Positions 36,004 to 45,849 of a stretch of DNA of 64,000 nt are shown in pieces. The translations under genes and the position numbers were made by a program. The notes under the pieces are model-generated. The model was not told where the DNA came from, searched no databases, and saw only the letters and a list, made by a program, of their open reading frames with translations. How positions within the stretch are numbered: position 1 is the stretch's first letter; each line of letters begins with the position of its first letter. Origin of the DNA: Epiperipatus broadwayi (Eukaryota; Onychophora; Udeonychophora; Euonychophora; Peripatidae); NCBI GenBank assembly GCA_028023455.1, contig JAQFVV010000316.1, forward strand, positions 372,001 through 436,000. The letters are read 5' to 3'.

Positions 36004-37329
36004 TACATCTTTACCTCGCTTAGAATTGGCAATTGGTCCTCCTAAACTTATCGTTAAGCAAGAATATCGTAGACAAAATACATAATTATAATGGGGGTCT
36101 ACGAGAAAAAAATTGGTCGGTTCCAGTGACGTAAAATATCCACATTGATTTCCAAGCTCAAAGATTTTCTTGATTTTTTCATGACAATGATGACTAAATA
36201 CAGTATCTAAAAAGAAAAGTTTTATATCACTAGGAAAAAAAATGCATATTTTCACTTTAAAAAGTACAGAACAGCAATGAAACTAAATTTGAATTTAAAA
36301 GTTTTTATATTCTTCCGCGGAAGTTTTTCATCGTAATGAAAAAAAATCTATACTGAAGTGCTTTTTTTTAAAAATTGTATTACAGTATATATTACTACTA
36401 TACATTTATTTTATTACTTATGTGAAATTATTCAAATTAAAAAACAATGTTTAATTATTAATTTTTTAATTGAACATATAGAAAAAAAAATCAACTTATT
36501 TTCAAAGTAAAAAATCTAACTTCTAATTTTCTAAAACATACAGGTAGGTTTATTTTTCTTACTGCATATTTTTAGTAATGTAATAACGCCCCCCCCCCAC
36601 CGTCCGAGTAGAAAGATTTTTAATTAAATGCAATCTGTTTTTTTTAAAACTTTTCTAATTCGACATCGTTTTAAAATGTTGTTTTTCTTCTGATTAATGA
36701 AGTTACAAAATCAACAACTATTTTTACATAATTATCCAGGTTTTCTAAAATTAATATATCGTATTTCAGAAACACACACACGCAGCTTAATATTCATATT
36801 TAGTGTTTTCCTGAAAGTTTGTGATGATGGTATTTTTGTATTATATAAATATATATATATACTGTATATGTTTAATATTGAGATAAGAAAATAATGTTTT
36901 TGAAAAGAAAAAGGAGAAGGATTTTTAATTTGTTGATATTATTGTAGAACATATATACGTATTTTAAAAGAAAAAGTGGATGAACATTTGCTGTGTCATT
37001 TATTATGTATGATGTATTATAGATAAAGTAATTATAGATATTTTAAGGGTTTTATGAATAAAATATTGTATGTGTATAGAATTACAGCAAAGTCATTACC
37101 TGTATACATATTACAATAATATACTTTTGTTTTTGGGTATAATATAGCTATCTCTGACATCATCAGTGACGCAAAATTCAAGATGGCTGCCAAAATTTTT
37201 TTTTTTAAATTTTTCCCGATCGTTATAGCGAATAATCGATTGCACATCGGAGTAGTGAGTACAAATTGATGATGATCGCTATTGCGAAATATCGCTAAGT
37301 AGACAATCGCTAAGCAGGGTAAAGGTGTA
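36004..37329. mobile_element. DNA-transposon-like element with TIRs and TA flanks
   Basis: The left end TACATCTTTACCTCGCTTAG (TA at 36004-36005) matches the complement of the right end (TACACCTTTACCCTGCTTAG, TA at 37328-37329). Inner terminal sequence is rich in ATCGCTAAG/TATCG words on both sides, with GTGACGTAAAAT and GTGACGCAAAAT in mirrored position, so the TIRs may extend over 100 bp imperfectly. TA duplication and this style of end fit Tc1/mariner or pogo-like elements. The interior is AT-rich with a C-run near 36590. No transposase is recognised, so it is non-autonomous or decayed. The minus-strand frame 35956-36255 is the TIR read as protein. Confidence 0.6.
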
Positions 37330-37425
37330 TAATATTAAAATCAGTCAACACTTAGACTGCTTTTAATGATTACTTATAAATCCATTTAGACGAGTATTAT
37401 TACTCTTATTAAAATATAATATACA

Positions 37426-37683
37426 TATTAAGAGTATAATCCCAGTGCATAATGCTATACTGAAATAAATATACAAATATTAAGCATTAAATCACCCCAC
37501 ATGGTTAAGAAATCCAGTACTGCCCTATGTGAACTAATATAAATATACATTAGTTCGTATTTGATCTGGCTATTTTGAAATACGAACTCTAATGTATTTT
37601 TATATTAGTTCACAGAGGACAGTACTGGATTTCTTAACCACGTGGGGTGATTTAATGCTTAATATTTGTATATTAAGAGTATA
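37426..37683. repeat. FB-D hairpin element with 13-bp TSD
   Basis: TATTAAGAGTATA at 37426-37438 and 37671-37683 flanks the element. The hairpin 37472-37670 has long arms (TACAAATATTAAGCATTAAA, then TCACCCCAC.TGGTTAAGAA, then ATCCAGTACTG). A 33-nt tail (37439-37471) lies on the left. The two arms differ at few positions, so the copy is relatively young. Confidence 0.8.
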
Positions 37684-38024
37684 TCTAACAACATATATAC
37701 TATATGGGTGATATTGATTTAAAGCAAAATTATATGTATTAAGCAAAGTTCATGTACAATACATACACATTCATTATTATGTACACATACTAAATATGAT
37801 ATATTCATAAGATATATATTTTAACTTACAGCAGAAATATCTAGTGATGTCCAGTCAATTAAAAATACAATATAGTTTTACATTTTGATTTACTATGCCA
37901 ATACTAAAAACTTAAAAATAATAGAAATAATTTTTTTATATTAAATGCTTTTATTGACTATGCACTAAAAACAAATAAAATAAATGTTTCTTCAACCACA
38001 ATTGGAATTTTTAAATTTAACTTG

Positions 38025-38130
38025 AAATAAAAGCATGGGGGGCAGCAGAAATTAATTAAGTCAATTCCAATTTTTTATTACAATGAATTGACTTAATTAA
38101 TTTCTGGATACTCCCCCCTCCCCATAAAAG
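38025..38130. repeat. FB-E palindrome
   Basis: GGGGGGCAGCAGAAATTAAT and TAAGTCAATTCCAATTTTTT face AATTGACTTAATTAATTTCT and GGATACTCCCCCCTCCCC. The loop is short. It lies within or next to the PLE remnant. No TSD assigned. Confidence 0.6.
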
Positions 38131-38149
38131 TATTTAATATAAAACATTT

Positions 38150-38333
38150 TTTTAGCTGTATTATTATTATCTTTTATTTTATTTTCTATTATTTTTTATA
38201 TTTGTTGATATTTTCATGAGAAAATTATTTTTAATTTCTTCTATTATTAATTTTCCTTTTAAAAAACAATAGCTTTTAACTCATTGTAGTCTAGAATGTA
38301 TAATATTAATTTTATATTTCATATATATATTTA
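38150..38333 (-). pseudogene. PLE fragment, distal part, minus strand
   Basis: The continuation of the PLE at 41.68-42.3 kb beyond the RTE-A insertion. The minus strand reads SRLQ-, KAIVF- and EEIKNNFLMKIST-like pieces in broken frames, resembling the region after the RT core in PLEs. The match is weak by itself; position and strand relative to the other half carry the argument. Confidence 0.4.
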
Positions 38334-38686
38334 AGGCTGCAGAAAGGAGTTTGCTGTTAACTGAAAGGAGACCCTTTGATTCCTCTTGGAGGCCTTAAAG
38401 GAACCGAGCAGGGCAAATTCCTAATGTCCACTCCATACGTTCTTGTCATTGCCGCTGTTATTACTATGTCGTCATTGCAGCTGTTATTACTATGTGATTA
38501 TTCATATAGTATACGGACATGGATGGGCTGCTCACCAACACGCATTAGCCAGTGTGGTGAGTTTATTGGCTTTTTACCTCTGAGTTTAAGATCAAGAAAC
38601 ACCATGGTCTTTCTTCTCAGTGCCTGATAAGGCAGAATGAATGTTTGTGTAAATGATAAATATTTTTTCAATACATATATACAATT

Positions 38687-39584
38687 ATGACAGACAAAAG
38701 TAAAGCATGGCCCTTATTCCCAGGAGGCTGTAAAGTCACCAACCAAGGCAGTGGTTGGTGGCCGAAGGCGGAGGGTGCTAAGAATCCCTGATTGCGGATC
38801 CAGGCTGCCATTTGATGAGACTTTTTATTTAGGTACTTACAACTGCAGATCACTTTCAAGTGAAGGAAGATTGCAAGAATTAGAAGAAGAACTGTCTTAT
38901 ATTAAATGGGACATTATTGGACTTTGTGAAGTTAGAAGAAAAGGAGAAGAAACAATTGATTTAAAAAGTGGACATATACTCTATTATAAAGGCACACATA
39001 TTGGAAATACAAGTGGAGTAGGATTCATTATAAATAAAAAGTGGAAGAACAATATTGTGGAGATTGATGGTGTATCGGACAGAGTGGCAAGATTAGTTAT
39101 ACAACTTAATAGCAGATACCAAATGCAGATAATTCAGGTTTATGCCCCAACAAGTTCTCATAGTGATGAAGTAGTAGAAGATTTTTATATGGATGTACAA
39201 AAGGCTTTTGATCAGAGTAAACAACATTTTAAAATTGTTATGGGAGACTTTAATGCTAGAATTGGTAGACAAATGAAAGATGAAATTGCTGTAGGTAATT
39301 TTGGTTATGGTAATAGAAATGAGAGAGGACATAGATTTGTGGAGTTTGCAGAAAAAGAAAAACTTTATATTATGAATTCATTTTTTGAGAAAAATGTTAA
39401 AAGGAAATGGACATGGAAGCATCCAAATGAAGATACAGCAGAATTGGATTATATTTTGACTAACAGAAAATACATATTTCAAGATTGTAATGTTCTTAAT
39501 AAATTTAACACAGAAAGTGATCATCGATTAGTAAGGTGTAAGTTACGTGTTAATGTAAAACTAGAGAGACAAAAATTATTATGA
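38687..39584 (+). pseudogene. RTE-A endonuclease domain
   Basis: Encodes the apurinic/apyrimidinic-like EN that nicks the genomic target. The probable start is ATG 38687 (MTDKSKAWPLFPGGC). That frame hits a stop at 38789-38791; comparison with copy 1 (AAGAATTCCC there, AAGAATCCC here) shows one lost T that shifts the phase. From 38751 the EN frame is open for 277 codons. Motifs: YNCRSL (N), LCEVRRKGEE (E), VYAPTSSHSDE, GDFNARIG (39243 on), DYILTNRKY and SDHRLVRC (39516 on). It ends at TGA 39582. Copy 1 has AGA at this position, so the stop arose by one substitution, and the RT continues in the same phase. Confidence 0.85.
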
Positions 39585-41642
39585 AAAACAATATTTACAG
39601 TTGATATTCCTAATCTTCAGAAACATTCTAATGAATTTAAATTAGAACTTACAAATAGGTTTCAAGTGTTAGAAGATTTAGAACATGATACAGATTTGAA
39701 TGAAATTAATATGAAAATAACTGATACACTTTTAAAAACTGCAACAAACATAGCTGGTAGAAAAAAGCAGCAATTGACTAATAAAATTTCTACGGAGACT
39801 AGAGAATTTGTGAAGAAAAGAAGGAATATGAAGATATACAAAAATGATGTATTAAAAAGAATTGAATATCTCGAATTTTGTAAAATGGTACGGAAAAGAG
39901 TTGAAAATGATATAAGAAAGTATAACTGTGAAATAGCAAGGAAAGCTGTAGAAGAAAATAAAAGTCTCAAAAATGTTAAACAACATTTTGGTATTGGTAG
40001 GAAATTTATATCTGCAATAAGAAAAAAAGATGGAATTATTACTAAAAAGAGAGATGACATCATGAAATTGGTAGAAGATTTTTATCAAGAATTATATAGT
40101 AATAAAGAACAAGTACCTCCTATATCTATTACATCTTCCGAATTGCCCAGAATTTTAAATGAAGAAGTGAGACATGCAATTAAGTGTATGAAGAAAGGAA
40201 AGGCTCCAGGAAATGATGGAATTATAATTGATATATTAAAAGAAGCAGGTGAAGAAATAAAAACAATTTTAGCAAAGTTATATACCAAATGTCTAAATGA
40301 TAAAGATGTACCGGAAGATTGGAAGAATGCAGTAATAATATTAATATTTAAAAAAGGTGATAAAGAAGATATTAGAAATTACAGACCTATCAGCCTTTTA
40401 TCAGTTTTATATAAAATTTTTACCAAGATAATTACAACTCGTCTACAGAGAACTTTGGATTTCCACCAACCAAGAGAACAAGCTGGATTTAAAAGTGGTT
40501 TTAGTACAATAGATCATATCCAGGTATTGAGAGAAGTCATAGAAAGGACAAACGAATATGAGTTGTCTTTATGTTTTGGATTTATAGATTATGAAAAGGC
40601 ATTTGATTCTATACACATTTCTTCAGTGATTAAAGCATTGGATCATCAAGGTATAGATCCAGGATATTGTCATATTTTAAAGAATATTTATAAAAATGCA
40701 ACAGCAACAATTAGATTACATAATGATACTGGAAAAATCAACATTGAGAAAGGTGTAAGACAAGGTGACTCCATATCTCCAAAACTCTTTACAGCAGTGC
40801 TGCAAGAAGTATTTTGTGGATTAAAATGGGAAACTAAAGGAGTGAAAGTAAATGGAGAGTATTTAAGTCATTTAGATTTCGCAGATGATGTAGTTGTTTT
40901 TGCAAATAATGCTTCAGAGCTGCAGGAAATGTTGCAGGAGTTAGCAGATGAAAGTAGAAAAGTAGGACTAAAGATAAATGTTAAAAAGACTAAAGTAATG
41001 TTTAATCGATTTGCTCAAAATATGAAAATAAAGATTGATTATGAAGAATTAGAAGAAGTTAACAGTTACAAATACCTTGGTCAGATTATTAATACAGATG
41101 GAAACATAATGGAGGAAATTAATCATAGAATTAAACTTGGTTGGAGTGCTTTTGGTAGAAATAACTTGATACTAAAAGGAAATATGCCTATGAGTTTGAA
41201 AAGGATGGTTTTTAACAAATGTGTTTTACCAGTTCTTACTTATGGATCTGAGACTTGGACACTTAGTAGAAGAGCAATACAGAGACTTCAGACCACTCAA
41301 AGGAGTATGGAGAGGTGTATGTTGGGAGTAACAAGAAGAGATCGAAAACGCAATGTATGGGTAAGACAACAAACAGGTGTTACTGACCTTATTGAAAAAA
41401 TTAAAAGATTGAAATGGAGTTGGGCTGGACATATTGCTAGAAGAGATGATAATAGATGGACAATTGAAATTTTAAACTGGATTCCAAGAGATTGTAAAAG
41501 ACCCAGAAAGAGACCACATGTGAGATGGATGGATGAAATAAGAAAATGTGCAGGGGTGTTGTGGAGAAGAGAAGCTAAAGATCGGAGAAGATGGATTAAA
41601 CTTGGAGAGACCTTCATCCTGCAGTGGATTGATAATGGTTGA
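39585..41642 (+). pseudogene. RTE-A reverse transcriptase domain
   Basis: RNA-dependent DNA polymerase for target-primed reverse transcription. It is in phase with the EN and separated from it only by the TGA at 39582; the first Met after that stop is at 39666 (658 codons). Motifs in order: APGNDGIIIDILKEAG, RNYRPISLLSVLYKI, FGFIDYEKAFDSI, GVRQGDSISPKLF, LDFADDVVVFANN (FADD at 40878-40889), GLKINVKKTKVMF and YKYLGQII. The C-terminal part contains LPVLTYGSETWTL, WSWAGHIARRDDNRW and HVRWMDEIRKCAG, as usual for RTE. All catalytic residues I can check are present. The TGA codon and the upstream frameshift prevent one full-length product unless they are bypassed. Confidence 0.9.
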
Positions 41643-41674
41643 TGATGATGATGATGATGATGATATATATTTAA

Positions 41675-42560
41675 AAACCAGTTTGCAATATATTTTTATT
41701 ATTAAATTTCTTATATATAGTCGTTTCTATATTACTTTTTCTCATACTAATTTTTTATATTAATTAAAATATCTAAGAAATTTTTATTTTCTTGTTTTCT
41801 TTCTATTATAAACTTTATATTTTTATCTATTTTATTAATAACTTCAATAAATTGATTTATTTGTCTTTGACTTCTATAAAAATTAGTAGATAGTCATCCA
41901 CATACCTTTTTATTAATATAGGCACATTTTTATTATAATATTTATTTAAAAGTCATCCATATATGCTTAAAACTCCACACAGGATCTCTTATTAATAATC
42001 CAGAAATACACATTATTAAATTCAAACATTACTTCTTTACAATGTAATTCAATTAGCTCAATTAAAATTCTATTTGAGGTTTTAATTTTTTTTGTCTTTT
42101 ACATACTTTTTGATTATCAAATATATAATAATTTTTATATAAATATTTGCATACATGATATCACTTCCAGTTTTATAAAAGTTAATTTATATTTATTATA
42201 TTTTTAATTGTATTTTTAATTTCGAATATTAAATCTTTATTATCCTTTATATTAGATGTTTATTTATATTTGTATATTGGTTGCCAATCATTTTGTTACT
42301 GCATTAAAATGATTTTGTATTATTAAAAACAGGTCATAATGGTATTCATTCTTTATATATCTTCAGTGCAACATACATTACTTTACAATCTTTATTTATT
42401 ATATTTATAAATGTCCATTTATCAATTGAACCTATGTAATAAATTTCTTTGATTAAATTATGTATTTTATTATTTTTTCATACTACAATAATCTTTTCTA
42501 ATTTTAAAAAATAGTTTATCTTTTAATATCAAATTCATTTTACTAATATATTCATTTCTA
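41675..42560 (-). pseudogene. PLE reverse transcriptase, minus strand
   Basis: Read on the minus strand, a Penelope-type RT appears. First is FEFNNVYFWIINKRS (about 42030-41975). Next is LIKRYVDDYLLIF with the catalytic YVDD (about 41910-41890). Then NKIDKNIKFIIERKQENKNF and LDILINIK (about 41840-41765). Then SNIETTIYKKF after a frameshift. The order and spacing (YVDD, then IxFxxExExNxxxFLDI) are typical of PLEs. It is very AT-rich and interrupted. RTE-A copy 2 is inserted immediately downstream in its reading direction, and the PLE resumes at 38333. The upstream boundary is unclear. Confidence 0.7.
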
Positions 42561-43495
42561 TATTTAATATAATTAATTTATTTTCTTTCAGATTTGTTAA
42601 AAATTACCCCTTTCTCATATTTACTTTTTTTACAATTTCTTCTATTGATACTATGTTATATTTTGAAACTTTATTTTGCTTATTATTTACCATCATTTTT
42701 TTATATTATTAATTTTAAATATCAGATTATGCATTTTATTTTTAAATTCTTCAAAGCATATTTTTTAGCTTTTTATTAAATTTCATATTAATAACATTAT
42801 TTTCAAAATAGTCTATATTTTTCTTTTATACATTTTAGTATTTTAAAAAATTAAACTGCATATTTATATTATATAAAAAAAATACTATTACCAATTTAAA
42901 TATTTTAAAACTGGATAGACTTCTAAGTTGAACATATAGCAGAGACTATAGGTAAAAAGTTGTCAGCTTTTAAAACTGAAGAAATTCTTAAAGAAATCTT
43001 TTTTTTTTTAAACAAGAGATTTATAGAACAGGCAGATAGCTATGTAGATTGTATAGTATTAGGTTTGAAATCTAATTTTTTTTCTTTCTAATCTTGAAAT
43101 TCTACATTAATAGCAGTAATTGATGTAAATATAAAGATCAGATGAGAGTAGTATCATTAGATTTGGAAAATTCAGACAAAAAAGCTTTTATTCTTCCTTG
43201 TTGGATAGCATTGTTACACCAATATCGTTAAAAGGTTGAATTTTTTTTTCCCCGGAGACTTAATGCATGTGTTGGCAAAAAGCCATTGGAAATAATAGTA
43301 TCAATGCTATAAACTCAAACAATCTGTTATCAATAAATTTTTTGTGAAAATATAGATTAGTAGTTCCAACATGTGGCACATGCCCCACAAGCAAGGGGAA
43401 GGACAATTCATTGCATTGTGAATTGTAAGAGAAAGTGAACATATTATATAAGTAGGCAATAATTTTGATTTGATCACACTTATCTAAATTTGTTG
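42561..43495. other. AT-rich DNA, little structure
   Basis: The frame at 42594-42779 is a low-complexity F/Y/L run. 42930-43260 contains AGGCAGATAG and poly-T. No gene. Confidence 0.35.
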
Positions 43496-43499
43496 TTTT

Positions 43500-43720
43500 G
43501 CATGTGAACATGAACATATTATATAGGTAGGAATTAACTCATTTGTTAGTACTTATCTAAATTTTATATAATGAGCGTTAATAGCTCTTAACAAGCTTTT
43601 CCGAATAACCATAACACCAGACCATTATACAGGTAGGAATTAACTCATTTGTTAGTACTTATCTAAATTTTATATAATGAGCGTTAATAGCTCTTAACAA
43701 GCTTTTCCGAATAACCCTAA
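43500..43720. repeat. Tandem duplication, about 106 bp
   Basis: GGTAGGAATTAACTCATTTG and everything to AACACCAGACC occurs at about 43526 and again at about 43632, nearly identical. The duplicated block is the left end of an FB-B element plus some flank. Confidence 0.8.
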
Positions 43721-44690
43721 CACCAGACCGGTTTTTCACTGCTGGCTGTCATCAGTGAGGCGCTAGATATTCAGACCTTAGATCTAAAAATACCAGCTTA
43801 AGGCCAGCATTTATCTAATAGTTAATTATTAAGTAGACAATCTGAAATTTTCAAACATCTACATGTCTTCAAATCCAGCTATCCAACTTAAATAGCTATA
43901 TGGAACTGTATACCATATATTAATAGCTTTGGCAATATAACATCACCAAAGTCTCAAGATCAAAATTATAATTGCAAGGAAATCAAATTATATATCACGT
44001 GATTTAATTTATAAGCTTATACTACAAATGTTATATAATGAATGTTAATAGCTCTTAACAAGCTTTTCCGAATATCCCTATCCTTCAGATCAGTTTTTAG
44101 CTGCTGGCTGTCATCAGTGAGGCACTAGGATATTCAGACATTAGATCTAAAAATACCAGCTTAAGGCCAGCATTTATCTAATAGTTAATTATTAAGTAGA
44201 AAATCTGAAATTTTCAGACATCTATTGTCTTCAAATCCAGTTATCTAACTTAAATGGCCATATGGGACTGAACTAAGTTCAGTCATGTGATGTATGACTT
44301 GATTTCTTATGATTGTAGTTTTACTTTGGAGGCTTTGACGATATTATATTGCTAAAGCTATTAATATATGGTGTATCTGGAGTCCCGTATGGCTATTTAA
44401 CTTATATAGCTGGATTTGAATGTCTAAAAATTTCAGATTTTCTACTTAATAATTAACTATTAGATAAATGCTTGGCTTAAGCTGATATTTTTTAGATGTA
44501 ATGTCTAAATATTTTAATACCTCACTGATGACAGCCAGCAGCTAGAAACCTGTCAGGGGATAGGGATATTGTGAAAAACTTGTTAAGAGCTATTAACATT
44601 TATTAAATAACATTTGTAATATAAGCATATTAAATTAAGTCACATGATGCATGACTTATTTCCTTGCAATTATTTATATTTATACCATCA
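43560..44690 (+). repeat. FB-B foldback cluster
   Basis: Two plus-oriented FB-B arms (about 43680-43990 and 44036-44285) are followed by one inverted arm (about 44330-44620). The motif CTGGCTGTCATCAGTGAGGC is in the direct arms and CCTCACTGATGACAGCCAGC is in the inverted one. 44036-44620 forms a complete hairpin with arms of about 250 bp. The tail AAGTCACATGATGCATGACT follows. The first arm also ends in a tail (ATCACGTGATTTAATTT), suggesting two insertions. Confidence 0.75.
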
Positions 44691-45840
44691 ATTAGATAAA
44701 AGTTGTGTTTGCTTTCTGAATTGTAGGTGAACATGAACATATTACACAAGTAAGCATGTTGTATTTGCTTTCTGAATTATAAGTCATTAACAATGAATTT
44801 TTTTGAAATTTTTTTGTTATTAACAGTGAACTTGAATACCCTCTAATTGTTCTTATATCTTATTATTCATACATTAAGCTAAGAATGTTTTTTAAATTTT
44901 TTCTTTCTGTGCCATCTTTTCAGTGTCTTTTCTGTTTAGATAACCTTTGCCCCATACCTCTCCATTGTTACTTGATACATGTTTTCTTCTATTAATTGGA
45001 GCTACCCATGAAATAAAATGTACATATATAAGATATATTTAGTAAATAAACCAATACAAAATGAATATAGTCTTTTATGGAAAAATTAAATTTTGTTGAG
45101 CTAAAAGAAATTCATAGCAATGAAGCTAATACATAAAAACATGACAATTTCTTTTTCAACATACCTTTTGCTAATGGCCTTTTAAGCTTCCTCCAAGGGA
45201 ATAAAAGTTCACTTTTTGAATAATAAGAATTATATGTGTAGAAGGGGGCGGGGAGGGACATCAGAATTTTAAAGATGCTTATACGGAGCATGCACAAAAA
45301 AAGATTGGGAACCACTGACATAGTTGAGTATTACAGTTTGTTTAGGCAAAAAAAAATCACTATAAAAAACATGGATACATTTATACTTAAAACAATGACA
45401 TTTATTAGATTACATTATAATTAGGAGTCTAAAATACAAACACAAATGCAGATTGTTGCATTGATCATAGATTAATATATCAATTTTAAGATAATAAGAA
45501 AAACTTAATGTCTGTTCTTTAGAAGCCTCTATAACTATTCATGCCAAATTTTAATAGCTATTAAAATCTTAAATCACTAAACTGAAATTGTCATATTACT
45601 GAGTCATGGAATTCTTTTAAGGAATATATTATGAATACAAGTAAATCTATTCCTGGATTCACTAAAGAGAAGAATCGTGATTGATTTTCTACAATGATCT
45701 TATTATTAGTGACTTGATTAAAAAAAAAAATGCAACATTTTCTGTTTGATAGAATAATAAATTTAATGTCAATATATAGGTTTTAAAAAAATTAGTTCAA
45801 TAACGGATAAGGAGGCTTAAAAATGATTGACAGATTAAAA
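44691..45840. other. AT-rich DNA with hAT-like end
   Basis: At about 45275-45322 the minus strand reads CAGTGGTTCCCAATCTTTTT followed by TTGTGCATGCTCC, a typical hAT terminus. Its interior extends to about 45120 with no transposase and no second end seen. The remainder is anonymous. Confidence 0.5.
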
Positions 45841-45849
45841 TTTCAAAGA

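Larger units (their letters stand above)
38323..41674 (+). mobile_element. RTE-A LINE copy 2, nearly intact
   Basis: The element runs from AGGCTGCAGAAAGGAG (about 38334) to a (TGA)n tail at about 41640-41663. It is flanked by ATATATATTTAA at 38323-38334 and 41663-41674, a likely TSD although low-complexity. Length is about 3.3 kb, typical of RTE, which has a short 5' UTR, a single main protein and a 3' end of simple repeats. The 5' UTR matches copies at 26.1 and 56.9 kb and contains an internal duplication around CTGTTATTACTATG. The body carries only one frameshift and one in-frame stop, so it is the youngest RTE-A copy here and probably the best source for a consensus. Confidence 0.9.

Noticed and set aside
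35956-36255. 99-codon minus-strand frame
   Set aside because: It overlaps the terminal inverted repeat of the 36-kb element, and no family motif is seen.
39662-40288. Minus-strand frames opposite the RTE-A RT domain, and similar ones at 41226-41617, 46338-46544, 47666-47987 and 53281-53706
   Set aside because: All are shadows of the RTE-A coding strand; F/I/L/S-rich translations of AT-rich antisense codons.
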